Source of the DNA: Actinomycetota bacterium
GTDB taxonomy: Bacteria > Actinomycetota > Humimicrobiia > Hakubellales > JAMDDV01
Length of the DNA stretch: 47,627 bases
Assembly: GCA_023488455.1 (NCBI GenBank)
Contig: JAMDDV010000009.1
Span: 1-47,627, forward strand
Direction: 5' to 3'
Both the position numbers and the translations under genes were made by a program. Shown here in pieces: positions 1 through 8,639 of the stretch. Below the pieces are notes generated by a model. The model had not been told where the DNA came from, ran no database searches, and saw nothing but the letters and a program-made list of their open reading frames with translations. Position 1 is the first letter of the stretch. Each line of letters starts with the position of its first letter.

Positions 1-8
1 AGCTCCAA

Positions 9-743
9 TTAATGCTCCACCTTGTGCACGTAGCTAACTGCAAAATCGCCGTATGTCCTGGTGAGGTTTTCAAAAGTGAGTGCAAGCTCAGGCCTGCCCT
101 GACAGGTAAGCGTCTTGTTTAGGCATATTACAGTTCTGGCATATTTATATACTATATTGATGTCATGGGTGATCATTATCACCGTAGTTGCATGTTTTTG
201 GTTAAGTTCGTTGACCATGGAATAGAGGATAGCCTCATTTGCGATGTCAATGCCGCTGATCAACTCATCCAGGACAAGCAGGTCGGGTGTGTTCAAGATT
301 GATCTAGCCAGTATCACTTTTTGTAGTTCGCCACCGGATAGGTCTCCAATTTTCTCATTTAAAAGTTTTTCGATACCGAGTCTGCTTATAGTACTTTCGA
401 TCAAATTTCTCTTTTCAGTTCTATTGTATTTCTGATATACGAACATCAGATCAAGTACCTCCAGAACGGTTGCCGGAAAGTCTTTCTCAAATGCAGGTTT
501 CTGAGGTACGTAGCCGATTTTTAGTCTCTTTGACTTCTGATTCTCGGCGCTAATGATATTAATGGTTCCTGAGTCTGGCTTAATTAATCCAAGCATGCAC
601 TTGATCAGATTAGTTTTGCCTGCGCCGTTGGGACCAATGACCATCACAAGGTCACCAGCTTCGATTGTCAGGCTAATATTTTCGAGAATGGGGTTATTGC
701 CATATTTAAGGCTTAAATTCTTTATAAAGATTGTCGCAGACAT
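9..743 (-). CDS. Metal ABC transporter ATPase (ZnuC/MntB-like)
   Basis: This is a cytoplasmic ATPase subunit of a cluster A-I metal importer. It has a Walker A motif GPNGAGKT (about residues 39-46), the signature LSGGE (about 137-141) and Walker B LLVLDE, with the usual DEP proline replaced by leucine (DELISGID). The start at 743 is chosen because an AAGAGG sequence lies six bases before that ATG; an upstream ATG at 749 abuts the same AAGAGG and is less likely. It follows the ZnuA-like binding protein on the same strand. The cognate membrane permease should begin just beyond the left edge, where a GGAG-like sequence is visible. Zinc, manganese or nickel are all possible substrates; the nikR-led operon favours a nickel-related role. 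Confidence 0.9.
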   Translation of the reverse strand: MSATIFIKNLSLKYGNNPILENISLTIEAGDLVMVIGPNGAGKTNLIKCMLGLIKPDSGTINIISAENQKSKRLKIGYVPQKPAFEKDFPATVLEVLDLMFVYQKYNRTEKRNLIESTISRLGIEKLLNEKIGDLSGGELQKVILARSILNTPDLLVLDELISGIDIANEAILYSMVNELNQKHATTVIMITHDINIVYKYARTVICLNKTLTCQGRPELALTFENLTRTYGDFAVSYVHKVEH

Positions 744-791
744 GCGCATCCTCTTGGATCAGTAACATCTATATGATATAGATTGAGCTGC

Positions 792-1667
792 TTAATTAAA
801 AGAATTTAATATCTTTTCGTAGTTGTACTGCATTAGAGATAAGTACTCTTTTAATTCTTTGTTAGCGCCTTCCGGATCAAGAATTTCTACATTTATTTTC
901 AGCTCTTCTGCCAGGAAATTTACAATGCGGTCATTAAGTTGAGGCTCGCTGAAGACGACCTTTATGTTGTTGTCCCTGATTATTTTTTCCACATCAGCAA
1001 GGTATTGCGGCGTTGGCTCCTTGCCGGGGAACGGCTCAATCGTGGCTACTATTTGGAGTCCATAATCTTCTGCAAAATAGTTCCAGGCATCATGAAACTG
1101 GACGAATTTTTTATTGTGTTTCTTGTTAAACCCTTCTGAAAATTCTCTGTCTTTTGCCTTTATCTTTTCAATGTATTCGGCTGCATTTCCTTCATAATAT
1201 TGTTTGCTGGCTGGATCTAATTCAGAAAGATATGAGTGAATGTTTTCGACAATTATGATCGCTCGCTTTAAGCTCAGCCATATGTGCGGGTTTTTATCTT
1301 TATTAAGGGTGACGTTATCGCTTAAGACAAAAATCTTCATATTGCTATAAGATGCACTTGCTATTTTATCGGCCCAATCATCGAAACTTAGTCCTATTTT
1401 CATTAGCGCAGCAGAATTCGCCGCATTTTTTAGCTGCTCAATGGACGGTTCAAATACATGTGGGCTTGCTCCTGGTGGCAATATTGATATGACCTCCACC
1501 TTTTCCCCACCGACTTTTGATATCATGTCAGCAAGCGGTGAGATTGTTGTAACTATTTTTATCTTACCCATCTCACCCGGCTTTGCGCTTTGTGTAATGC
1601 ATCCAGCAAATGTGGACATTAAAGTAATTGAAATCATCAGGATAAGATAGAAGGCGCCTCTCCTCAC
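792..1667 (-). CDS. Metal-binding lipoprotein, ZnuA/TroA family
   Basis: This is the extracytoplasmic metal-binding subunit of the adjacent ABC importer. An N-terminal hydrophobic segment ends in the lipobox TFAGC, so it is probably a membrane-tethered lipoprotein. Candidate metal ligands typical of the family are visible in ASPHVFEP, NPHIW and QFHDAW, with an acidic residue in FSEPQ or LDPEG. The His-rich loop of many ZnuA proteins is absent. The start is a GTG overlapping the cbiO stop as GTGA, which implies translational coupling to the nickel/cobalt transporter. The metal cannot be assigned from sequence alone; context (nikR, cbiMNQO) makes nickel as plausible as zinc. Confidence 0.88.
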   Translation of the reverse strand: MRRGAFYLILMISITLMSTFAGCITQSAKPGEMGKIKIVTTISPLADMISKVGGEKVEVISILPPGASPHVFEPSIEQLKNAANSAALMKIGLSFDDWADKIASASYSNMKIFVLSDNVTLNKDKNPHIWLSLKRAIIIVENIHSYLSELDPASKQYYEGNAAEYIEKIKAKDREFSEGFNKKHNKKFVQFHDAWNYFAEDYGLQIVATIEPFPGKEPTPQYLADVEKIIRDNNIKVVFSEPQLNDRIVNFLAEELKINVEILDPEGANKELKEYLSLMQYNYEKILNSFN

Positions 1668-2410
1668 GACGAGACCTTTCTTGATGAGACGATTGATCGA
1701 GGAGTTTCAAGCCCGTTTTCGAGCATCAACTGTTCGTTCTTGATTATATCTCCTATATCCCCGACAGCAACGATCTCTCCGTTGTTTATGAGGATTGCCC
1801 TGCTGCAGAGTTCGTAAGCCATCTCAAGATCGTGTGTGGCTATTATCTTGGTGACATCCATTTTTTTCAATATCTGCATTATCTTTTTCTTACCTCTTGG
1901 ATCAAGTCCGTTCGTAGGCTCGTCCAGGGCGACCAATTTCGGGTCCATGCTGATAATTGTGGCTATTGATACCAGCTTCTTCTCTCCATAGCTCAGGTGA
2001 TAGGAGGTTCTTTTTTCGAAATGCACCAGCCCAACTGCTTCAAGCGCTTTTGCGACTTTTTCTCTGACTATTGCGTCAGGGTAGCCCAGATTAATGGGAC
2101 CGAATGCTACGTCATCAAATACGCTCGGCATGAAGAGCTGGTCATCGGGATTTTGAAAAACCACTCCGACATTTCTTCTTATCTCCTTCAGGTTCTTTCT
2201 TATCAGGTCAATTTCTGCAATTTTGATCAGTGCCCTGCCATCCTCAGGTATGCCAAGGGAGCCGTTAAGGTGAAGCAAGAGGGTGGATTTACCTGCTCCA
2301 TTTGGGCCTATCAGGGCAACAGATTCCCCCTGATGGATCTCAAAGGAGATGTTCTCAAGTGCATTTTTGCCGTCCGGGTATCTAAAGGACAGGTCTTGCA
2401 CCGTTACCAT
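1664..2410 (-). CDS. cbiO: ECF-type Ni/Co transporter ATPase (CbiO/NikO)
   Basis: This is the ATPase of the energy-coupling factor cobalt or nickel transporter. It carries Walker A GPNGAGKST, a Q-loop in VVFQNPDDQLF (the NPDDQ motif is typical of CbiO/EcfA), a degenerate signature LSYGEKK and Walker B LVALDEPTNGLDP. The start is placed at ATG 2410 (MVTVQDLSF); a TTG at 2422 overlapping the cbiQ stop is an alternative with a better-spaced AAGGTGA upstream. A longer open frame reaches 2467 but would overlap cbiQ by almost 50 bases. The 3' end overlaps the ZnuA-like gene by four bases. Confidence 0.92.
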   Translation of the reverse strand: MVTVQDLSFRYPDGKNALENISFEIHQGESVALIGPNGAGKSTLLLHLNGSLGIPEDGRALIKIAEIDLIRKNLKEIRRNVGVVFQNPDDQLFMPSVFDDVAFGPINLGYPDAIVREKVAKALEAVGLVHFEKRTSYHLSYGEKKLVSIATIISMDPKLVALDEPTNGLDPRGKKKIMQILKKMDVTKIIATHDLEMAYELCSRAILINNGEIVAVGDIGDIIKNEQLMLENGLETPRSIVSSRKVSS

Positions 2411-2418
2411 GGGCTCGA

Positions 2419-3192
2419 TCAAATGAGGCTCATCACCTTTATAAGTGATATGAAAATGAGGAAACAACCAGAGAAAACTGCGTCTGGGACTCCTGGTCTG
2501 AGCTGCTCGATGGTTTTAATCTCACCTTCATATCCACGCGATGACATGGCCAGAAATATTCGCTCTGATTTTTCATAGGTCCTTATGAATAGGAACCCTA
2601 GTATGGTCCCCATTGTTGATATTTGTCTCAGAAATCTTTTCCCGAAATATCTTGAATGCCATGAACTTTGCAGTGCCTGGACTTCGTTTACTAACACAAA
2701 GATATATCTGTACATGAATGATATTAGCATGACGATTATTTTCGGGATTCTAAGTTTCTGCATGCCGTGCATGATCTCTGGGAAGCTGGTTGTGGAAGTG
2801 AGTATGATCATTGAGGTGATGGATAGGAGAGATTTAATGAACGAGTTCCATAGTGCAATCAGTCCCGCATCCGTGACCGATGCCTTCAGCGAGTAAATAT
2901 TGAATGAGTAAATTACGTTTCCTGCCTTGAGGAATGGAAGGAATATGGCTATTAATAAGACAAGCGGGATTATTGCAAGGGCTCTTTTTGCAGTTTTAAG
3001 AAGTGATAATTTTGAAATGAGAATCAGACCAATCAAAAGGACTGTATATGCGCAGAACTCCAAAAACCTCAGCGGGGGAGTGAGCGTGACCACGAATATG
3101 AACAGGATCAGGCAGATGATTTTCGTTCGCGGGTCCAGCCTGTGTATTGCGCTGTTTTTGTCCTCGTAGTTGTCAGAGATTGTGATGTTCAA
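2419..3192 (-). CDS. cbiQ: ECF transporter transmembrane T component (CbiQ)
   Basis: This is the integral membrane coupling subunit of the ECF nickel/cobalt transporter. The 257-residue protein begins with a soluble stretch containing SAIHRLDPRTKII, a characteristic start of CbiQ/EcfT proteins, and has several long hydrophobic segments. The cytoplasmic coupling region contains QSSWHSRYF and a later SSRGYEG, corresponding to the Ala-Arg-Gly type coupling motifs of the family. It overlaps cbiN by four bases (ATGA) and is followed at once by cbiO, as expected for one complex. Confidence 0.92.
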   Translation of the reverse strand: MNITISDNYEDKNSAIHRLDPRTKIICLILFIFVVTLTPPLRFLEFCAYTVLLIGLILISKLSLLKTAKRALAIIPLVLLIAIFLPFLKAGNVIYSFNIYSLKASVTDAGLIALWNSFIKSLLSITSMIILTSTTSFPEIMHGMQKLRIPKIIVMLISFMYRYIFVLVNEVQALQSSWHSRYFGKRFLRQISTMGTILGFLFIRTYEKSERIFLAMSSRGYEGEIKTIEQLRPGVPDAVFSGCFLIFISLIKVMSLI

Positions 3193-3488
3193 TTTTTATC
3201 CATATTCTGTTTTCTCTTCAGCAAAAAGCCGATTACATATACCAACAAAAATATCACCATGACACCGATCAGGCCAGCTAATACGGTACTTAGCCTCTCA
3301 TTTTTGATGAAATTTAACATGTAGTTAGGAAGGGGTGATCTGAGGGTGGGCAAACTCATGCCTTTCTGGGCGAAGCCCAGGTTGATCGCGACGCGCTCCA
3401 GTCCATCTGGCCAGGAAGAGGCAAACGGCGCTATGAGAAATACCAGGGCTGTTGAGATGATTAAGCCGATTAGCATAAATTTTTTCAT
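3189..3488 (-). CDS. cbiN: Small membrane subunit with PDGLE motif (CbiN/NikN-like)
   Basis: This is a 99-residue protein with two predicted membrane segments: an N-terminal one starting LIGLIISTALVFLI and a C-terminal one starting STVLAGLIGVMVIF. Between them is the extracytoplasmic SSWPDGLERVA, the PDGLE signature of the accessory subunit of nickel or cobalt ECF transporters. It assists metal loading of CbiM. It lies directly after cbiM and overlaps cbiQ by four bases. Ni versus Co specificity is not decided by this subunit alone; the adjacent nikR favours nickel. Confidence 0.88.
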   Translation of the reverse strand: MKKFMLIGLIISTALVFLIAPFASSWPDGLERVAINLGFAQKGMSLPTLRSPLPNYMLNFIKNERLSTVLAGLIGVMVIFLLVYVIGFLLKRKQNMDKN

Positions 3489-3490
3489 CT

Positions 3491-4126
3491 TTACACCTTT
3501 TCCATCAGAATTAGATCGGGCCTCACCCTTTTTATCAGTGCGATTATTCCGACCGTGATCAGACCTTCACCGATCCCAATGATAGCGTGTATCCCAGCCA
3601 TTGCGGTCAAAGCAGCGGCAAGCGCCACTGTCCTGGATACGGCAAGCTGTATTGCAACCAGTGATGATGAAACTACCACGGTTGTCCAGCTTGTTAGAAA
3701 TGCGGATACGTAAAGTCCTTTATCCGACTTGAAGGGCAACTTTATCACCCTGAATATATAATAGCCCAGCAGAGATCCGATGATTGCCATGTTAAACACA
3801 TTTGCTCCGAGCACTGTGATGCCTCCATCCTGAAAAAGTAGTGCCTGTACAATGATCACAACGGTCATCACTAGAGTACCCGCAAAAGGACCAAGCAATA
3901 TTGCAGCTAGAACCCCACCCACGAAATGACCGGATGTTCCTCCAGCAATCGGGAAGTTCAACATCTGTGCGGCAAAAATAAAGGCCGCCAGCACTCCCAT
4001 CAGTGGGATCGCCTTCTCTCTCAGTTTCCTGCTCGTCTTAAATACGCTTAAACCTACTGTGCCTGTGGCAACTGCATCGAGCGTGATCCAGGTCTTTGGA
4101 TCCAGAAAGCCGTCTGGTATGTGCAT
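3491..4126 (-). CDS. cbiM: Ni/Co ECF transporter substrate-binding membrane protein (CbiM)
   Basis: This is the substrate-specific membrane component. The protein starts MHIPDGFLDP, where the free N-terminus and His2 form the metal site in characterised CbiM/NikM proteins. The conserved GGTSGHFVGGVLAA and LLFQDGGITVLGAN blocks follow, the latter in the usual region near further metal-contact residues. The 211-residue length is normal. It is the first transporter gene after nikR, with a short gap that contains GGAG about seven bases before the ATG. Confidence 0.93.
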   Translation of the reverse strand: MHIPDGFLDPKTWITLDAVATGTVGLSVFKTSRKLREKAIPLMGVLAAFIFAAQMLNFPIAGGTSGHFVGGVLAAILLGPFAGTLVMTVVIIVQALLFQDGGITVLGANVFNMAIIGSLLGYYIFRVIKLPFKSDKGLYVSAFLTSWTTVVVSSSLVAIQLAVSRTVALAAALTAMAGIHAIIGIGEGLITVGIIALIKRVRPDLILMEKV

Positions 4127-4138
4127 ATCTGTGCTCCT

Positions 4139-4552
4139 TTAAACTGCGCTTGTCGATAGCCTGCTGTGAAGTACTCCTTTGATGTTCGATAGGTTTTCAT
4201 ACAGGTTTTTAATATCCGATGCGATCCCCCTCACCACCAGGACTTCGAGGCATTTGTGCTTATCCAGGTGAAGGTGCATGGTTGAGATAATGGAAGAATG
4301 ATGGTCGTGCTGAATCTCAGTTAACTTATTTTTTAGTTCACCTGTTTCGTGGTCGTATATCAGAGTTATCGTTCCAGCGAGATCCGAAAGCGAATCGTTC
4401 TCCCACTGTTCTTCGATAACGCTGTTCCTTATCAACTTTTCTATGGCTTCTGATCTGCTCGGGAATCCCTTTCTGGTTGTCATCTTATCGAATTCTGCAA
4501 GCAGTTCGCTGTTCATTGAAATGCCGAAACGAGTTAATTTTGTGTTTTTCAT
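4139..4552 (-). CDS. nikR: Nickel-responsive repressor NikR
   Basis: This is a ribbon-helix-helix DNA-binding protein with a C-terminal ACT-like nickel-sensing domain. The N-terminus LTRFGISMNSELLAEFD gives the RHH fold. The square-planar nickel ligands known from E. coli NikR (His76, His87, His89, Cys95) appear here with identical spacing as His82, His93, His95 and Cys101. It is the first gene of the nickel uptake operon, so it probably represses its own operon when nickel is plentiful. No Shine-Dalgarno sequence precedes its ATG, which suggests a leaderless or near-leaderless transcript. Confidence 0.93.
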   Translation of the reverse strand: MKNTKLTRFGISMNSELLAEFDKMTTRKGFPSRSEAIEKLIRNSVIEEQWENDSLSDLAGTITLIYDHETGELKNKLTEIQHDHHSSIISTMHLHLDKHKCLEVLVVRGIASDIKNLYENLSNIKGVLHSRLSTSAV

Positions 4553-4565
4553 AATTATTATTAAT

Positions 4566-4597
4566 GTGTTACTATTTATTCAAAAAGTGCTACCATT
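4566..4597 (-). promoter_or_regulatory. Candidate NikR half-sites in direct orientation
   Basis: Two similar 11-mers, GTGTTACTATT at 4566-4576 and GTGCTACCATT at 4587-4597, lie just upstream of nikR with a 21-bp repeat period, about two helical turns. As I recall, the non-enterobacterial NikR consensus is GTGTTAC and its complement separated by 13-14 bp; here the half-sites are tandem, not inverted. Operator assignment is inference from position. Confidence 0.5.
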
Positions 4598-4607
4598 CTA
4601 AATCATA

Positions 4608-4645
4608 TTCATAACAAATTCAATATGTGTTTTAATAAAACACAT
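4608..4645 (+). promoter_or_regulatory. phoB promoter with 21-bp perfect palindrome over the start codon
   Basis: TTCATA (4608-4613), a 17-bp spacer and TTTAAT (4631-4636) are followed by only seven bases before the phoB ATG, so the message would begin at or next to the start codon. A perfect palindrome, ATGTGTTTT - AAT - AAAACACAT, spans 4625-4645 and covers both the -10 box and the first codon. No ribosome binding site is present. It is probably an operator; the bound protein is unknown, with PhoB itself or NikR as neighbours to consider. Confidence 0.5.
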
Positions 4646-5330
4646 GAAATCGCTGATATATGTGGTTGATGATGACCCGAACATCAGAGAGATACTTGAG
4701 GTAAATTTGTCCCGGGAAGGATATCTGGTTAAGGTATTTGCAGAAGGAGACTCCCTGATAAACGAGATCGATTCACACGTCCCTGATCTTATAATTCTGG
4801 ATATAATGCTGCCGAGGATCAGCGGGCTTGATCTGTGCAAGATCATCAAGTCGAAGATAGATGTTCCGATCCTTTTCCTGAGCGTTAAGGCGGAAGAATT
4901 TGATAAAGTCCTGGGTCTGGAAATCGGTGCAGATGATTACCTCACGAAACCCTTTGGTATTAAGGAGTTGATAGCCAGGGTGAAGGTGCTTCTCAGGAGG
5001 TCCCGGGCTCTGAATGATCATCAAAAGATTATCAGGTTTGGAGACCTGGAGATTGATGTGTCAGCGCATGAGCTGAGGGTTGGCTCGAATATCTTAGATA
5101 CCACGCCAAAGGAATTTGAAATAATGAGATTGTTGGCTGAAAAACCTGACAAAGTTGTCAAGAGGATGGAGATCATAAGAGCTGTGTGGGGTGATGATTA
5201 TTTTGGTGATACGAGAACTCTTGACGTGCACGTCAGGCGCCTGCGGGCTAAGATTCATCAGTTCACGCGGCATAATTTCATAGAAACTGTGCACGGTATC
5301 GGTTATAAATTTGTGAAAACTGCTTTATGA
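4644..5330 (+). CDS. phoB: Response regulator, OmpR/PhoB family
   Basis: This 228-residue response regulator has an N-terminal receiver domain with the acidic pocket at DDD (9-11), the phosphoacceptor Asp53 in ILDIMLP and the conserved Lys102 in LTKPF. A C-terminal winged-helix domain (about 130-226) ends in RTLDVHVRRLRAKI and FIETVHGIGYKF, typical of PhoB/PhoP. It is followed after one base by a PhoR-like kinase and then by the whole pst operon, which supports phosphate control. The start has no Shine-Dalgarno sequence and lies seven bases after a -10-like box. Confidence 0.92.
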   Translation: MKSLIYVVDDDPNIREILEVNLSREGYLVKVFAEGDSLINEIDSHVPDLIILDIMLPRISGLDLCKIIKSKIDVPILFLSVKAEEFDKVLGLEIGADDYLTKPFGIKELIARVKVLLRRSRALNDHQKIIRFGDLEIDVSAHELRVGSNILDTTPKEFEIMRLLAEKPDKVVKRMEIIRAVWGDDYFGDTRTLDVHVRRLRAKIHQFTRHNFIETVHGIGYKFVKTAL

Positions 5331-5331
5331 C

Positions 5332-6510
5332 ATGGAAATCTCGCTTATCGCCATCGCACTTGTCTTACTGAGTGTGATAATATTTTTGATGCTTAGGTCA
5401 AGGAAATATTCACAACTACATGCCAGTGAGGTAACCTCCTTAAAGTACGCACTTGAAGAACAGGAAAATCAAGGGGATTTTCTGGAGAAGCAGTTAAATT
5501 TCCTATTTAAGTATGCCTTTAGCTATGTTTTCGTGATTGACTCAAATAAAAATATAAGGGCTTTTAGCGAAAACGTCCTCGATCTCAATGCAGCGATAAA
5601 GTCAAATGGCAACATCTCGGTTCTTCAAATTTTCGGAAGTTCATCGCTTGATAGGTTTCTGGATGAAGCCTTTGAGGCCAGAAGTCCTCTTCAAGGCACT
5701 TTCGAGATTGGTGGGATTCAAAGATCTACATATTCGGTGACGATATCTGAGCCCATTTCGCAAGATTTGCAGTCTTTTTTGATGCTGATCATCCGCGATG
5801 ATACCAGGGACAGGCAATTGGAAGAATTAAGGAAAAATATAACAACCAATGTCTCTCATGAATTAAAAACTCCATTATCGGTTATCAGTGGGTACATAGA
5901 GACGGCATCAGCTCAGCTTGAAAAAAATGACGACGAAAAAAAGGTTAACTATTTTTTAAACAAGGCACTTAACGAGTCAATGAGGCTTAATGGTCTTATT
6001 TCAAAACTTCTTGAGATATCGAGGCTCGAATCCGGTATAGTTAAGCCAGATAGGAAGAGGATCGACCTGTTCGTCGTTGTGAAGAATACTGTAGGGTTGT
6101 TGGAACCTCTTATCCAGTCAAAGTCGGTCGAGATCAAGCTGATTGGTGAAGAGAATGAAGTTACGACGACAGCGGACGAACAGATGATTGGACAGGCTTT
6201 CTATAACGTTATTGAGAACGCTGTTAAGTTTTCAAAGGATAAGGCCAGAATAGTAATCGAAGCCAAACGTGAAGATGATCATAGTATTGTATCTATAATT
6301 GATGAGGGGCCGGGCATCTCTAAAAAAGATCTGCCGTTTATATTTCAGCGCTTCTACAGGGCAAATGAATCACGGGAGTCGGGATTGGGTTCGGGTCTTG
6401 GTCTTGCGAGCGCGAAACACCTGCTGCTTTTAAACGATGGCAATATTGATGTTTTTAGTGAAGTTGGTCGTGGCTCCACTTTCAGGATAATACTACCAGC
6501 TGGTTTTTAA
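5332..6510 (+). CDS. phoR: Phosphate sensor histidine kinase PhoR-like
   Basis: This is a membrane histidine kinase of 392 residues. One N-terminal membrane segment (about 3-21) is followed by a short coiled stretch and a PAS-like region (about 55-160). The HisKA domain has the phosphoacceptor His176 in NVSHELKTPLSV. The ATPase domain shows the N box NVIENAVKFS, the G1 box DEGPGISKKD, the F box FIFQRFYRA and the G2 box GSGLGLASAKHLL. There is no sizeable extracytoplasmic sensor domain, as in PhoR proteins that sense through the Pst-PhoU complex. It is coupled to phoB and lies just upstream of pstS. Confidence 0.9.
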   Translation: MEISLIAIALVLLSVIIFLMLRSRKYSQLHASEVTSLKYALEEQENQGDFLEKQLNFLFKYAFSYVFVIDSNKNIRAFSENVLDLNAAIKSNGNISVLQIFGSSSLDRFLDEAFEARSPLQGTFEIGGIQRSTYSVTISEPISQDLQSFLMLIIRDDTRDRQLEELRKNITTNVSHELKTPLSVISGYIETASAQLEKNDDEKKVNYFLNKALNESMRLNGLISKLLEISRLESGIVKPDRKRIDLFVVVKNTVGLLEPLIQSKSVEIKLIGEENEVTTTADEQMIGQAFYNVIENAVKFSKDKARIVIEAKREDDHSIVSIIDEGPGISKKDLPFIFQRFYRANESRESGLGSGLGLASAKHLLLLNDGNIDVFSEVGRGSTFRIILPAGF

Positions 6511-6515
6511 TAAAA

Positions 6516-6555
6516 ATTTAATATTAATTTAAGCATTTTTTAATCACTGTTGTCA
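6516..6555 (+). promoter_or_regulatory. Candidate Pho box upstream of pstS
   Basis: Three six-base elements recur at an exact 11-bp pitch: ATTTAA (6516-6521), ATTTAA (6527-6532) and TTTTAA (6538-6543). A -35-like TTGTCA follows at 6550-6555, with TATGTT at 6571-6576 as a weak -10. OmpR/PhoB-family regulators bind direct repeats with 11-bp phasing next to the -35 region, so this is a good candidate for the PhoB target. The half-site sequence differs from the classical proteobacterial and Bacillus versions. Confidence 0.55.
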
Positions 6556-6613
6556 TAATTACAATATCCTTATGTTGTCTTTAGGTTAAATGTAAACAAA
6601 AGGAGGAATGTTT

Positions 6614-7654
6614 ATGTCCATGAGACGATCGGCGGGTAAGATTACAGGTATTGCTCTGGCAGCGGTGTTGGCGTTCTCTGTGCTTGCGGGTTGTTCCTCT
6701 ACTGCTGCAACCAGTAAGACAGCGGCAACAGAAGGCGCAGAGAGAGAATCAACGTTAAGAGGAACTGTAGCGATTGATGGTTCGAGCACTGTTTACCCCA
6801 TTACTGAAGCAGTAGCGGAAGAGTTCATGAAGGCGAATCCAGGCATTCAGGTAACGGTAGGCATCTCCGGTACAGGCGGTGGTTTCAAGAAGTTCACGAT
6901 GGGAGAGACCGACATCAGCGATGCTTCTCGCCCGATAAAAGAAGAAGAAGCGAAGATTGCTGCTGAGAACAACGTCGAATATATTGAGCTGCCGATTGCA
7001 TTTGATGGAATTTCTGTGGTAGTCAATCCTGCGAATGATTGGTGCGATTCTGTAACGGTTGAGGAGCTTAAGAGACTCTGGGAGCCTGCGGCCGAGGGCA
7101 AGATAATGAGATGGAATCAGGTTCGATCCGATTGGCCAGATGCGGAGATACATCTCTATGGTCCTGGCACTGATTCTGGAACATTTGATTATTTCACCGA
7201 TAAGATAGTGGGCGAGGAAGATGCAAGCAGGGCTGATTTTACCCCGAGTGAGGACGATAACGTGCTCGTTCAGGGTATCGAGGGCGATGAGTTTGCACTT
7301 GGTTATTTTGGTTACGCATACTACGTCGAGAACAAAGATAGGTTGAAAGTTGTCGCAATTGATGCAGGTGATGGTCCGGTCGCGCCTACGGATGAGACAA
7401 TCATCAATGGTTCTTACACTCCTCTTTCGCGGCCGGTGTTCATATATGTGAGCACAAAGGCGGCAGAGAGATCAGAGGTGGATGCGTTTGTGTATTTCTA
7501 TATTGAGAACGTCCCGTCTCTGGCTTCTCAGGTCGGCTCCACTGCACTTCCGTCAAATATATATGAGCTCGTAAAAAAGAGGTATGAGAGTAAGGCTACA
7601 GGTTCTGCTTATGAAGGAGGCAAGAAGGGAACTCTTGAAGAGCTTTACAAATAA
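6614..7654 (+). CDS. pstS: Phosphate-binding lipoprotein PstS
   Basis: This is the extracytoplasmic phosphate receptor of the Pst ABC importer. A signal sequence ends in the lipobox LAGC, followed by a Ser/Thr-rich linker. The PBP-like core carries the phosphate-contact segments [23 protein letters not shown] and [10 protein letters not shown], and later [12 protein letters not shown]. The start at 6614 is chosen because AGGAGG (6601-6606) lies seven bases upstream; an ATG at 6608 is too close to it. The C-terminus has an extra Lys/Gly-rich tail. It is the first gene of pstSCAB-phoU. Confidence 0.95.
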   Translation: MSMRRSAGKITGIALAAVLAFSVLAGCSSTAATSKTAATEGAERESTLRGTVAIDGSSTVYPITEAVAEEFMKANPGIQVTVGISGTGGGFKKFTMGETDISDASRPIKEEEAKIAAENNVEYIELPIAFDGISVVVNPANDWCDSVTVEELKRLWEPAAEGKIMRWNQVRSDWPDAEIHLYGPGTDSGTFDYFTDKIVGEEDASRADFTPSEDDNVLVQGIEGDEFALGYFGYAYYVENKDRLKVVAIDAGDGPVAPTDETIINGSYTPLSRPVFIYVSTKAAERSEVDAFVYFYIENVPSLASQVGSTALPSNIYELVKKRYESKATGSAYEGGKKGTLEELYK

Positions 7655-7691
7655 CTGTAATAATATTCACGCACTCTTTTAGACGTCTGGC

Positions 7692-8639
7692 ATGAATATT
7701 CAGGATTTAGCTCGTAGCAAGATAGATAAATTTAATTTCGCTGTAAATAGAAGAAACTCCAGGACTCGAAAGCGCTGGTATGAAGCACTGATAAAATATG
7801 CGCTTCTCGTCAGCGCTCTTATCTCAATTGCCACCACCCTGGGGATAATAATTACATTGCTGATAGAGACCGTTGCTTTTTTTAAAGAGGTACCCATCTT
7901 GAAGTTTCTGACGGATACCAGGTGGACTCCGCTATTTAAATCGAAGCATTTTGGTATTCTCCCGCTTTTCTCAGGTACCATGCAGATCGCCATTGAATCC
8001 GCAGTTGTCGGGTTGCCAATAGGACTATTAAGCGCAGTTTATTTAAGCGAATATGCACCATCAACTATCAGAAAAATTTTAAAACCAATGCTTGAGGTAC
8101 TTGCAGGAATACCAACAGTGGTTTATGGATATTTTGCATTGACGTTCATAACTCCAATCATAAAAAGGATATTCCCACAGACAATGGTTTTCAACGCAGC
8201 CAGTGCATCGATAGTCGTTGGAATAATGGTGATTCCGATGATTTCCTCTTTGAGTGAGGATGCCATGCACGCAGTCCCTAATTCGCTAAGGGAGGCTGCG
8301 TACTCATTGGGCGCTACCAAGCTTGAAGTAACAACAAGGGTTGTGATGCCGACGGCTATATCTGGCATAATAGCGTCCTTTATCCTTGCAGTTTCGCGTG
8401 CTATTGGAGAGACGATGATCGTGGTCATAGCTGCAGGCCAGATGCCAACTTTGACCTGGAATCCACTGAAAGCAGTTGAGACAATGACCGCGTATATAGT
8501 GCAGGTGAGCCTTGGAGATACGCCGTATGGTTCACTGGAATTCAAGACTATTTTTGCCGTTGGGATGTCCTTATTTGTGATAACTCTTGTAATGAATGTA
8601 TTAAGTTTGTGGGTCGTCAGGAAATTTAAGAAGATATAG
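7692..8639 (+). CDS. pstC: Phosphate ABC transporter permease PstC
   Basis: This is one of the two membrane subunits of the phosphate importer. The protein has six predicted membrane helices. The permease coupling loop is visible as [29 protein letters not shown], beginning at residues in [11 protein letters not shown], and ends [12 protein letters not shown], the family signature. A long N-terminal cytoplasmic stretch rich in Arg and Lys precedes the first helix. It follows pstS after 37 bases and abuts pstA directly; no clear Shine-Dalgarno sequence precedes its ATG. Confidence 0.94.
   Translation: MNIQDLARSKIDKFNFAVNRRNSRTRKRWYEALIKYALLVSALISIATTLGIIITLLIETVAFFKEVPILKFLTDTRWTPLFKSKHFGILPLFSGTMQIAIESAVVGLPIGLLSAVYLSEYAPSTIRKILKPMLEVLAGIPTVVYGYFALTFITPIIKRIFPQTMVFNAASASIVVGIMVIPMISSLSEDAMHAVPNSLREAAYSLGATKLEVTTRVVMPTAISGIIASFILAVSRAIGETMIVVIAAGQMPTLTWNPLKAVETMTAYIVQVSLGDTPYGSLEFKTIFAVGMSLFVITLVMNVLSLWVVRKFKKI

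Noticed and set aside
1997..2578. Long plus-strand open frame opposite cbiO and cbiQ
   Set aside because: It lies antisense to well-supported ECF transporter genes and its product has no domain-like pattern.
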